This document shows, in pieces, positions 1-13,690 of a stretch of 64,000 nt of DNA. The stretch covers positions 30,345,298-30,409,297 of the forward strand of contig NC_088880.1 of NCBI RefSeq assembly GCF_032884065.1, written 5' to 3'. The notes under the pieces are model-generated. The model made no database searches. It saw only the letters and a list, made by a program, of their open reading frames with translations, and had not been told where the DNA came from. The number at the start of each line of letters is the position of its first letter. The first letter of the stretch is position 1. Origin of the DNA: Artemia franciscana. Taxonomy: Eukaryota; Arthropoda; Branchiopoda; Anostraca; Artemiidae. The position numbers and the translations under genes are program-made.

Positions 1-150
1 CTCGTTCCTCTTCCACTTCACTCTTTTCAGGGCTTCTCTCCTTACTCTCTTCCATCAGATTCTTACTTCTTTAAATGTTCACTTATTACGTTTTCCGACC
101 CCAGTCAAGGACTACCTCTCTCCGTTTGGCCCCATCTGTATTGCAAAAAA
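1..150 (-). pseudogene. Non-LTR reverse transcriptase C-terminal relic
   Basis: Read on the minus strand, this stretch gives a degenerate match to the C-terminal tail that follows the reverse transcriptase of many invertebrate LINEs, around a G-x-P-x-L-G-x-E-x-V-I-x-x-x-L-K-K pattern. It resembles the better preserved copy near 39.7 kb on the same strand. Several in-frame stops interrupt it and the window edge cuts it. The call rests on similarity to that second copy, so it is tentative. Confidence 0.3.
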
Positions 151-1333
151 CAGTATTTTTTGACAATTTCTGAATAAGGAATAAATCAATCATCAAATCA
201 ATTAATCTTTCTTTCATTTTTTGCCTTAATCTTATCTTTCTTTCTGCAACACAATCTTACCTTTCATCACAATAATGACAGTGGAGTAAAACGGAAAAAA
301 AACTGTATTCTGGCACAGAAGTGAAAGACACAAAAGGAATTCAAAGTAGTAGAAAGAGGAAAATTGAGGGTCGGTGATATAATTTTTGCATGAATTAAGT
401 GGTTGACCACTTCTAAAGGAAACATTTTACATAAATAAAAGTAGTACCATTAGATTCCTTATTTATTGATCTTTCCAAATATCATGGTTTATCTGACAAA
501 ACATCCAATACCCGCCCCCCCCAACAACAAAAAAAATATTGTGACTGACGAATCTTAATTTTTCTTTCATTTTAGCCCTAAAAAGTGGGACAAGCCACGT
601 TTTTCGTGCAGCTTATTTTTTTTTATATACGGTCTGTCAAAAGGGTACAGAAAATCAAGGTCAATGTTTCGACTTCTCTAGAATTGAATTGTAACTCCTC
701 TAAAATGATAACAATGACTTAATTGATTTGTAACCCATTGTATAATATCTATAAATAGTTGAGTAACACAAAAAAAGGAAGAAAGAAAATAAAGGAAAAA
801 ATACATATACATATACGTATTTATACATCAACGGACATATATACACATATATAGACTTACATACACGTATAGATACATAATTTCATAAAGGAGTGTATAA
901 ACGCAAAAAAAAGAAGACCAAGAAAATTACCTCTGACAATACTATATTAAACATAAAAAACAGCAAATACAAATCAAAATGGTACAATATGATAAAAATA
1001 AACTAACAGCAAGCAGGATTTCATTCAACTTGGAATCCAGCTTATTAAACCTGAAATTCAACTATAATGTAATTCGACTTATGATGTGAATAAATCAGTT
1101 TCACTAAACATTTGAATAATCTTGCGGTATCTATACCAACGAGGGTACTTGTATGATCTGTCGACCACACTCAAGAAGTGAAGTTAGGTTAATCATAATG
1201 AAATATACCAAAATATGATGAAAAATTAATACTTTAGTGACTAAATTATGTAAACCACAACTAAGAATTATGAAAAGCAGGCTGTCCGTAATGCATTGTA
1301 TTAAATATCTAACCAAAATAAGTTTGTGATACC
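151..1333. other. AT-rich intergenic stretch, no gene seen
   Basis: No coding region, RNA gene or clear repeat was recognised. The sequence is AT-rich with short purine runs near 770-810 and alternating pyrimidine-purine (TATACA-like) sequence near 800-880. A short minus-strand open frame at 1131-1316 has no recognisable features and looks like chance. Confidence 0.5.
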
Positions 1334-1841
1334 TTGGATGTGAATGGAGATATGTTTTGCGAGGAAGAATTAGTGACTGTACTAAAAGGATTAAAAAATA
1401 ATAAGGCTCCAGGTGCTGATAGTGTGGTAAATGAGTTTCTTAAATATGGCGGCTCTGAGGTTAGAAATAAGCTACTGAAGGTAATGAATATGACCTTTGA
1501 AATGGGGGAAGTCCCTAGTGATTTTAGGAAGACCTTAATTAAACTACTGTATAAGAAAGGTGATAAGAGTGAGTGTGATAATTATTGAGGCATTAGCCTG
1601 GTCTCTGTAGGTAGCAAATTACATAGTAATATGATACTAATTAGACTGAGAGATGTTGTAGACAAAACTTTAAGAGAAGAACAATGCGGCTTTAGAAAAG
1701 ATAAAGGATGTGTCGACCAAATTTTCATCCTTAGGTTTATAATTGAAAAGTGCCCAAGTTATGAAACACCTTTGGTCCTCAGTTTTAGAGATTATGAGCA
1801 AGCGTTCGATTCTGTTGATAGAAGAGCGTTAGCAAAGGTTT
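1334..1841 (+). pseudogene. Non-LTR retrotransposon reverse transcriptase, N-terminal half of RT domain, one stop
   Basis: The translation is a LINE-type reverse transcriptase. It begins with the fingers motif LKNNKAPGADSVVNEFLKY, continues through the LIKLLYKKGD...CDNY block and EEQCGFRKDKGCVDQI, and reaches motif A as DYEQAFDSVDR with its catalytic aspartate. A single in-frame TGA at 1586-1588 stands where the family has Arg in NYRGISL, so this is a CGA to TGA change; the frame resumes unchanged after it. The reading frame then runs into a 100-N gap, so motif C (YxDD) and everything after it are not visible. No clean 5' end, endonuclease domain or start codon of the full element is present upstream, so this is an internal fragment. 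The exact LINE clade cannot be fixed from this piece. The stop argues for a dead copy, though a sequencing error cannot be excluded. Confidence 0.85.
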
Positions 1842-1941
1842 NNNNNNNNNNNNNNNNNNNNNNNNNNNNNNNNNNNNNNNNNNNNNNNNNNNNNNNNNNN
1901 NNNNNNNNNNNNNNNNNNNNNNNNNNNNNNNNNNNNNNNNN
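1842..1941. other. Assembly gap of exactly 100 N
   Basis: One hundred consecutive N bases, the conventional placeholder for a gap of unknown length. It lies between the reverse transcriptase fragment and a Helitron 3' end, so the linkage of those two is by scaffold only. Confidence 0.99.
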
Positions 1942-6218
<4,277 letters not shown>

Positions 6219-6291
<73 letters not shown>

Positions 6292-8241
6292 TTTTAACTA
6301 CGTAAAACTTGCGAATATACAACATTCTTTGCTGTCCCATTGTCTGTGCATATAAATAGATTTTCAGGTTTACCGACTCTTGAACATGCAACATATAATG
6401 GTCCATGGGAAAACAATCCGTATTCAGATCTATACCTCATGATTCTAATGATTGCCCTTGAGCTTTGTTGATGGTGATTGCTAATCGACCATTCCCTGAG
6501 TCGCCATCGTCATTTATATATCCCCCTGTGCACCCCGGCGTCCCCTTTGTAGTTATGTCCCTGTGTCCCGGTCGTCATTTGTGCCCCGGTGTTTCAGTCT
6601 GTGATTTCTCTTTGAGTGTCCCAGGCGTCATTTATATTCCTTGTGTCCCGGTGTCCCGGTCGTCATTTATATCCCCCTGTGCCCCCCGGCGTCCCCATTG
6701 TAGTTGTGTCCCTGTGTCCCGGTCGTCATTTATATTCCCTGTGTCCCGGTCGTCATTTGTATCCCGGTGTCCCGGTCTGTATATACATTCATTTTTTAGT
6801 TTTGTTTTTCTCCTTTATTTTTTTCCTTTTTTCTTTTTTTTCTTTTTTAGTTTATTTAGATTTTTAGATTTTTTAGTTTTTTTATTAGTTTTTAGTTTTT
6901 TTGTAGTTTTTACCATTTTTTTAGTTTTTTTAATTTTTTTTTTTTTACTTATGTCCTGGTCGTCATTTATACTCCCTGTGTCCCGGTCGTCATTTGTGTC
7001 TCGGTGCTTTGTTGATTGCTAATTTATATTATATTTATATTTATATTTTTTATATTTATTAATATTTTTTTAGTTTTCTTTTTCTCTTATTTTTCAGTTT
7101 TTTCCTTTTTTTTAGTTTTTTCTTTTTTAGTTTTTTTTTTTTTTGTTTTTTACCTTTTTTTAGTTTTTTTAGTTTTTTTAGTTTTTTAGCTTTTTTAGTT
7201 TTTTTATTAGTTTTTAGTTTTTTTTTTTTTAGTTTTTGCCTTTTTTTAGTTTTTTCAGTTTTTTTTAGTTTTTAGTTTTTTACCTTTTTTTAGTTTTTTT
7301 TAGTTTTTTAGCTTTTTTAGTTTTTTTCTTTTTATTTTTTTTTGTAGTTTTTACCTTTTTTAGTTTTTTTTCTTCTTTTGTATTAGTGTGAAATAATTCA
7401 GACGTCATATGCGGACAAACACGACGTCACTCGACAGACAGACAGACAGACATAACCCACAAACAACTTATTTTTATATATATTTATTCATATTTTTTTA
7501 GTTTACTTTTTCTCTTTTATTTTTCAGTTTTTTCCTTTTTTTAGTTTTTTTCTTTTTTAGTTTTTAGTTTTTTTTAGTTTTTTACCTTTTTTTTAGTTTT
7601 TTTTTAGTTTTTTTAGTTTTTTAGCTTTTTTATTTTTTTATTAGTTTTTATTTTTTTTGTAGTTTTTGCCTTTTTTTATTTTTTTCAGTTTTTTTTAGTT
7701 ATTAGATTTTTAACTTTTTTTAGTTTTTTTTAGTTTTTCAGCTTTTTTAGTTTTTTTTTTCTTTTTAGTTTTTTTTTGTAGTTTTTACCTTTTTTAGTTT
7801 TTTTCTTCTTTTGTATTAGTGTGAAATAATTCAGACGTCATATGCGGACAAACATGACGTCACCTGATCCACAGGTCCCGGTCGTCATTTATATTCCCTG
7901 TGTCCCGGTTTTTATTTTTATTTTTCTCCTTTATTTTTCAATTTTTTCTTTTTTTTCTTTTTCAGTTTTTAGTTTGTTTTATTAGTTTTTAGTTTTTTTG
8001 TAGTTTTTACCTTTTTTAGTTATTTTTCTTCTTTTGTATTAATGCTAAGGCCAAGGTTCGAACCTGGAACCTCTCGGACCTAGAACCTGGAACATAACGC
8101 TTTACCAACTCAGCTACTTCGGTTGAATACATTCGTTTTTGGATTGGTATATGATGACTAAGTTCATGACGACATACAGCTCATTCCTTATAATGACGTC
8201 AGTCGACAGACAGACAAACAACTTATTTTTATATATATAGA
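6219..8241 (-). mobile_element. Non-autonomous Helitron, 3' hairpin missing
   Basis: The minus-strand 5' end lies at 8241 (TCTATATATATAAAAATAAG). Reading toward lower coordinates there are TGACGTCA-containing sequence, a tRNA-like insertion, long A/T tracts, an internal second copy of the 5' end near 7470, the GTCCCGG minisatellite (6500-6780), the helicase tail (about 6296-6480) and a TA block (6219-6285). It joins the plus-strand element's CTAG directly at the TA block, so its own GC-rich hairpin has been lost. Close in structure to the two copies at 32.0-35.8 kb. Confidence 0.65.
8045..8124 (-). other. tRNA-like sequence (degenerate tRNA or SINE head) inside a Helitron
   Basis: On the minus strand an A box TAGCTGAGTTGG (8105-8116) and a B box centred on GGTTCGAACC (8054-8064) are spaced as in a tRNA gene. 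The T arm CCAGG-TTCGAAC-CTTGG pairs fully and the D arm GCT/AGC pairs, but the acceptor stem pairs at only about four of seven positions. The anticodon region holds a duplicated CCAGGTTC block. It is best read as a tRNA-derived retroposon head or pseudogene. Sibling Helitron copies lack it at this site. Confidence 0.5.
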
Positions 8242-8392
8242 TATATAGATATATGTCCCGGTGTCCCGGTCGTCATTTGTGTCCCGATGTCCTTGTGTGT
8301 AATTTCGTCAATCAACAAACATGACGTCAGTCGACACACAAACATGACGTCACTCGACACACACACAGACAAATTATTTTTATATATAGAGA
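8242..8392 (-). mobile_element. Helitron 5'-end fragment
   Basis: The minus strand starts TCTCTATATATAAAAATAA at 8392, followed by GTCTGTG, two TGACGT sites with GTCGA, and a short stretch of the GTCCCGG minisatellite. The next element's CTAG (8393-8396) abuts it with no spacer. Confidence 0.6.
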
Positions 8393-9205
8393 CTAGCTGT
8401 TGGGGTGGCGCTTCGTGCCACCCCGAAACCTAGTTATTGGGGCGCTCCCCCCCCCCCAAGCCCCCCCGCGCGCACAAGTCGTTACTTGCCATATTAGTTA
8501 CGCGCCATTGTCGATCTGTCACTGTTTCCCACCTGTGAATATAGATATAGATCTTGGCTGTCCCATTGTCTGTGCATATAAATAGATTGTCAGGTTTACC
8601 GACTCTTGAACATGAAACATATAATTGTCCATGGGAAAAACAATCTGTATTCAGATCTATACCTCATTATTCTAATGATTGCCCTTGAGCTTTGTGGATG
8701 GTGCTTGCTAATCGAACATTTCATGTATCCCTGTCGTCATTTATATATCCCCCTGTGCCCCCTGGCGTCCCCGTTGTTGTTGTTCCCTGTGTCCCGGTCG
8801 TCATTTGTGTCCCGGTGTCCCAGTCTGTAATTTCTCTTTGAGTGTCGCGGTCGTCATTTATATTCCCTGTGTCGCGGTGTCCCAGTCGTCATTTTTGTCC
8901 CGGTCGTCATTTTTGTTCCGGTGTCCCGGTCTGTAATTTCTCTTTGTGTGTCCTGGTCGTCATTTATATTCCCTTATTCCCGGTCGTCATTTGTGTCCCG
9001 GTGCCTTGTTGATGGTGATTGCTAATCAAACATTCCTTGTGTCCCGGTCGCTTTCTCTTTGAGTGTCCCGGTCGTCATTTATATTCCCTATGTCCCGGTG
9101 TTCCGGTCGTCATTTGTGTCCCGATGTCCCGGTGTGTAATTTCGTCAATCAACAAACATGACGTCAGTCGACACACAAATATAACGTCACTCGACGCACA
9201 GACAA
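8393..9205 (-). mobile_element. Helitron 3' part with helicase tail, 5' end cut
   Basis: The 3' end CTAG is at 8393-8396 with an imperfect hairpin (GGGGTGGCGC / GTGCCACCCC). The TA block is absent here. The helicase tail (8555-8720) and a long run of GTCCCGGTCGTCATTTATATT minisatellite (about 8720-9130) follow. TGACGT/GTCGAC sequence typical of the 5' region is reached at 9160-9205, but the TCTATATA terminus is missing and a plus-strand fragment takes over. Confidence 0.6.
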
Positions 9206-9445
9206 CAGGGGGATATAAATGACGACCGGGACACCGGGACAGGGAATGGTCGATTAGCAATCACCATCAACAAAGCTCAAGGGCAATCATTAGAATCATG
9301 AGGTATAGATCTGAATACGGATTGTTTTCCCATGGACCATTATATGTTGCATGTTCAAGAGTCGGTAAACCTGACAATCTATTTATATGCACAGACAATG
9401 GGACAGCAAAGAATGTTGTATATTCGCAAGTTTTACGTAGTTAAA

Positions 9446-9532
<87 letters not shown>

Positions 9533-9640
9533 ATATTCACAGGTGGGACATAGGGACACAACTATAATGGCGCGTAACTAATATGGCACGTAACGACTTA
9601 CGCGCGCGGGGGGGAGGCTTGGGGGGCGAAGCATATATAA
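9206..9640 (+). mobile_element. Helitron 3' fragment, plus strand, hairpin truncated
   Basis: Contains a little minisatellite, the helicase tail with its frame intact (about 9265-9441), a TA block (9449-9530) and the CACAGGTGGGACATAGGGACA pre-terminal segment. It breaks at GGCTTGGGGGGCGAAGC, so the terminal hairpin and CTAG are absent. Confidence 0.6.
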
Positions 9641-9725
9641 ATGACGACGGGGACACAGGGAATGTTCGATTAGCAATCACCTTCAACAAAGCTCAAGGGC
9701 AATAATTAGAGGGCCCCACCAACTA

Positions 9726-9726
<1 letters not shown>
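9641..9726 (+). mobile_element. Short rearranged Helitron scraps
   Basis: Minisatellite (AAATGACGACGGGGACACAGGG) and helicase-tail sequence (TTAGCAATCACC, CAACAAAGCTCAAGGGCAAT) joined to a piece of the terminal hairpin region (CCCCACCAACTAG). The pieces are out of their normal order, so this is a recombination or repair product. Confidence 0.45.

Positions 9727-9806
<80 letters not shown>
9727..9806. repeat. (TA)n microsatellite
   Basis: 80 bp of TA directly against the CTAG end of the next minus-strand Helitron. Confidence 0.95.
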
Positions 9807-9807
<1 letters not shown>

Positions 9808-12020
9808 TAGCTGTTGGGGTGGCGCTTCGCGCCACCCCAACACCTAGTTGGTGGGGGCGCTTCGCGCCCCCCCCCCCCCCAAGCCCCCCCGCGCGCTTAA
9901 GTCGTTACGCGCCATAATAGTTACGCGCCATTGTAGTTGTGTCCCTATGTCCCACCTGTGAATATAGATAGATATATATATATATGGTTTTAACTACGTA
10001 AAACTTGCGAATATACAACATTCTTTGCTGTCCCATTGTCTTTGCATATAAATAGATTGTCAGGTTTACCGACTCTTGAACATGCAACATATAATGGTCC
10101 ATGGGAAAACAATCTGTATTCAGATCTATACCTCATGATTCTAATGATTGCCCTTGAGCTTTGTTGATGGTGATTGCTAATCGACCATTCCCTGTCCCGG
10201 TGTCCCGGTCGTCATTTACATCCCCCTGTTTCCTCCGGTGTCCCCGTTGTAGTTGTGTCCCTGTGTCCCGGTCGTCATTTATATTCCCTGTGTCCCGGTC
10301 GTCATTTGTATCCCGGTGTCCCGGTCTGTATATACATTCGTTTTTTAGTTTTGTTTTTCTCCTTTATTTTTTTCCTTTTTTTTTCTTTTTTAGCTTATTT
10401 AGATTTTTAGATTTTTTAGTTTTTTTATTAGTTTTTAGTTTTTTTTTCTTTTTAGTTTTTTTGTCCCGGTCGTCATTTATATCCCCCTGTTTCCCCCGGT
10501 GTCCCCGTTGTAGTTGTGTCCCTGTGTCCCGGTCGTCATTTATATTCCCTGTGTCCCGGTCGTCATTTGTATCCCGGTGTACCGGTCTGTATATACATTC
10601 GTTTTTTAGTTTTGTTTTTCTCCTTTATTTTTTTCCTTTTTTTTTCTTTTTTAGTTTATTTAGATTTTTAGATTTTTTAGTTTTTTTATTAGTTTTTAGT
10701 TTTTTTTTCTTTTTAGTTTTTTTGTAGTTTTTACCTTCTTTTTAGTTTTGTTAATTTTTTTTTTACTTATGTCCTGGTCGTCATTTATACTCCCTATGTC
10801 CCGGTGCTTTGTTGATTGCTAATCGAACATTCCTTTTGTCCTGGTCGCTTTCTCTTTGAGTGTCGTCATTTATTTTTTTCTTTTTTAGTTCTTTTAGTTT
10901 TTACCTTTTTTAATTTTTTTTAGTTTTTTAGATGAAAATTTTTTTTAGTTTTTTCCTTTTTTTCTTTTTAGTTTTTATTGGTTTTTACCTTTATGTTAGC
11001 TTATTTATCAGTTTTTTCCTTTTTTTTTAGTTTTTTTTTATTTTTTATTTTTTTAGTTTTTTACCTTTTTTTAGTTTTTTTAGTTTTTTTAGTTTTTTTA
11101 GTTTTTTAGCTTTTTTACTTTTTTTATTAGTTTTTAGTTTTTTTGTAGTTTTTGCCTTTTTTTAGTTTTTTCAGTTTTTTTTTAGTTTTTTATTGGTTTT
11201 TACCTTTATTTTTGCTTATTTTTCAGATTTTCCTTTTTTTTAGTTTTTTTTAGTTTTTAGTTTTTTTAGTTTTTTACCTTTTTTTAGTTTTTTTAGTTTT
11301 TTTAGTTTTTTAGCTTTTTTATTTTTTTTATTAGTTTTTAGTTTTTTTTGTAGTTTTTGCCTTTTTTTTAGTTTTTTTAGTTTTTTAGCTTTTTTATTAG
11401 TTTTTAGTTTTTTTTGTAGTTTTTGCCTTTTTTTAGTTTGACAACTTATTTTTATATATATAGATAGTTTTTTTTTTTTACTTATGTCCTGGTCGTCATT
11501 TATACTCCCTGTGTCCCGGTGCTTTGTTGATTGCTAATCGAACATTCCTTTTGTCCTGGTCGCTTTCTCTTTGAGTGTCGTCATTTATTAGTTTTTTCCT
11601 TTTTTTCTTTTTAGTTTTTTATTGGTTTTTACCTTTATTTTAGCTTATTTTTCAGTTTTTTCCTTTTTTTTAGTTTTTTTTTATTTTTTATTTTTTTTAG
11701 TTTTTTACCTTTTTTTAGTTTTTTTAGTTTTTTTAGTTTTTTAGCTTTTTTACTTTTTTTATTAGTTTTTAGTTTTTTTTGTAGTTTTTGCCTTTTTTTA
11801 GTTTTTTCAGTTTTTTTTTTAGTTTTTTATTGGTTTTTACCTTTATAGTTTTTTTAGTTTTTTAGCTTTTTTATTTTTTTTATTAGTTTTTAGTTTTTTT
11901 TGTAGTTTTTGCCTTTTTTTAGTTTTTTCAGTTTTGACGTCACCTGATCCAGTTTTTTCAGGTGAAGTCACCTGACCCATCCACACATCCACAGACAGAC
12001 AACTTATTTTTATATATATA
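9807..12020 (-). mobile_element. Non-autonomous Helitron with helicase tail
   Basis: The 3' end CTAG is at 9807-9810 with a perfect hairpin next to it. The 5' end near 12020 is ATATATATAAAAATAAG, its TC replaced where the next element inserted into the TA run. In between (minus-strand order): two TGACGTCA sites, A/T tracts, an internal 5'-end copy near 11449-11466, two ~265-bp minisatellite repeats (10195-10460, 10465-10735), the helicase tail (about 9985-10180) and a very short TA stretch. It is an inverted near-identical relative of the element at 4287-6218. Confidence 0.75.
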
Positions 12021-13574
12021 CTAGCTGTTGGGGTGGCGCTTCGCGCCACCCCAACACCTAGTTGGTGGGGGCGCTTCGCGCCCCCCCCAAGCCCCCCCGT
12101 GCGCGTAAGTCGTTACGCGCCATAATAGTTACGCGCCATTGTAGTTGTGTCCCTATGTCCCACCTGTGAATATAGATATATATATATATATATATGGTTT
12201 TAACTACGTAAAACTTGCGAATATACAACATTCTTTGCTGTCCCATTGTCTTTGCATATAAATAGATTGTCAGGTTATCCCCCTGTTTCCCCCGGTGTCC
12301 CCGTTGTAGTTGTGTCCCTGTGTCCCGGTCGTCATTTATATTCCCTGTGTCCCGGGTCCCGGTCATCATTTGTATCCCGGTGTCCCGGTCTGTATATACA
12401 TTCGTTTTTTAGTTTTGTTTTTCTCCTTTATTTTTTTCCTTTTTTTTTCTTTTTTAGCTTATTTAGATTTTTAGATTTTTTAGTTTTTTTTATTAGTTTT
12501 TAGTTTTTATTTCTTTTTAGTTTTTTTGTCCCGGTCGTCATTTATATCCCCCTGTTTCCCCCGGTGTCCCCGTTGTAGTTGTGTCCCTGTGTCCCGGTCG
12601 TTATTTATATTCCCTGTGTCCCGGTCGTCATTTGTATCCCGGTGTACCGGTCTGTATATACATTCGTTTTTTAGTTTTGTTTTTCTCCTTTATTTTTTTC
12701 CTTTTTTTTTCTTTTTTAGTTTATTTAGATTTTTAGATTTTTTAGTTTTTTTATTAGTTTTTAGTTTTTTTTTCTTTTTAGTTTTTTTGTAGTTTTTACC
12801 TTCTTTTTAGTTTTGTTAATTTTTTTTTTTTACTTGTGTCCTGGTCGTCATTTATACTCCCTGTGTCCCGGTGCTTTGTTGATTGCTAATCGAACATTCC
12901 TTTTGTCCTGGTCGCTTTCTCTTTGAGTGTCGTCATTTATTTTTTTCTTTTTTAGTTCTTTTAGTTTTTACCTTTTTTAGTTTTTTTTAGTTTTTAGTTT
13001 TTTTAGTTTTTTACCTTTTTTTAGTTTTTTTAGTTTTTTAGCTTTTTTATTTTTTTTATTAGTTTTTAGTTTTTTTGTAGTTTTTGCCTTTTTTTTTAGT
13101 TTTTTGTCCTGGTCGCTTTCTCTTTGAGTGTCGTCATTTATTAGTTTTTTCCTTTTTTTTTTTAGTTTTTTATTGGTTTTTACCTTTATTTTAGCTTATT
13201 TTTCAGTTTTTTCCTTTTTTTAGTTTTTTTTTTATTTTTTATTTTTTTTAGTTTTTTACATTTTTTTAGTTTTTTTAGTTTTTTTAGTTTTTTAGCTTTT
13301 TTACTTTTTTTATTAGTTTTTAGTTTTTTTTGTAGTTTTTGCCTTTTTTTAGTTTTTTCAGTTTTTTTTTTAGTTTTTTATTGGTTTTTACCTTTATAGT
13401 TTTTTTAGTTTTTTAGCTTTTTTATTTTTTTTATTAGTTTTTAGTTTTTTTTGTAGTTTTTGCCTTTTTTTAGTTTTTTCAGTTTTGACGTCACCTAATC
13501 CAGTTTTTTCAGGTGACGTCACCTGACACATCCATCCACACATCCACAGACAGACAACTTATTTTTATATATAT

Positions 13575-13577
<3 letters not shown>
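12021..13577 (-). mobile_element. Non-autonomous Helitron, helicase tail mostly deleted
   Basis: CTAG is at 12021-12024 and TCTATATATATAAAAATAAG starts at 13577, both with the expected flanking T and A. It resembles the preceding element, but its helicase tail is cut to the last ~25 codons (12200-12277), jumping directly into the minisatellite. Two ~250-bp minisatellite units (12280-12525, 12526-12790) and TGACGTCA sites (13486-13520) are present. Confidence 0.75.
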
Positions 13578-13636
<59 letters not shown>

Positions 13637-13690
13637 TTATAGATAGAGTTATAGATAGATTATAGATAGAATATAGAATATATTCATATT
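13578..13690. repeat. (TA)n and (TATAGA)n simple repeat
   Basis: 55 bp of TA followed by degenerate TATAGATAGA and TATATTC repeats, joining two Helitrons. Confidence 0.8.

Noticed and set aside
9332-9553. Recurring frame [20 protein letters not shown] in many copies
   Set aside because: It is a shifted frame of the PIF1 helicase tail. The true frame reads [17 protein letters not shown] and ends VLRS-stop.
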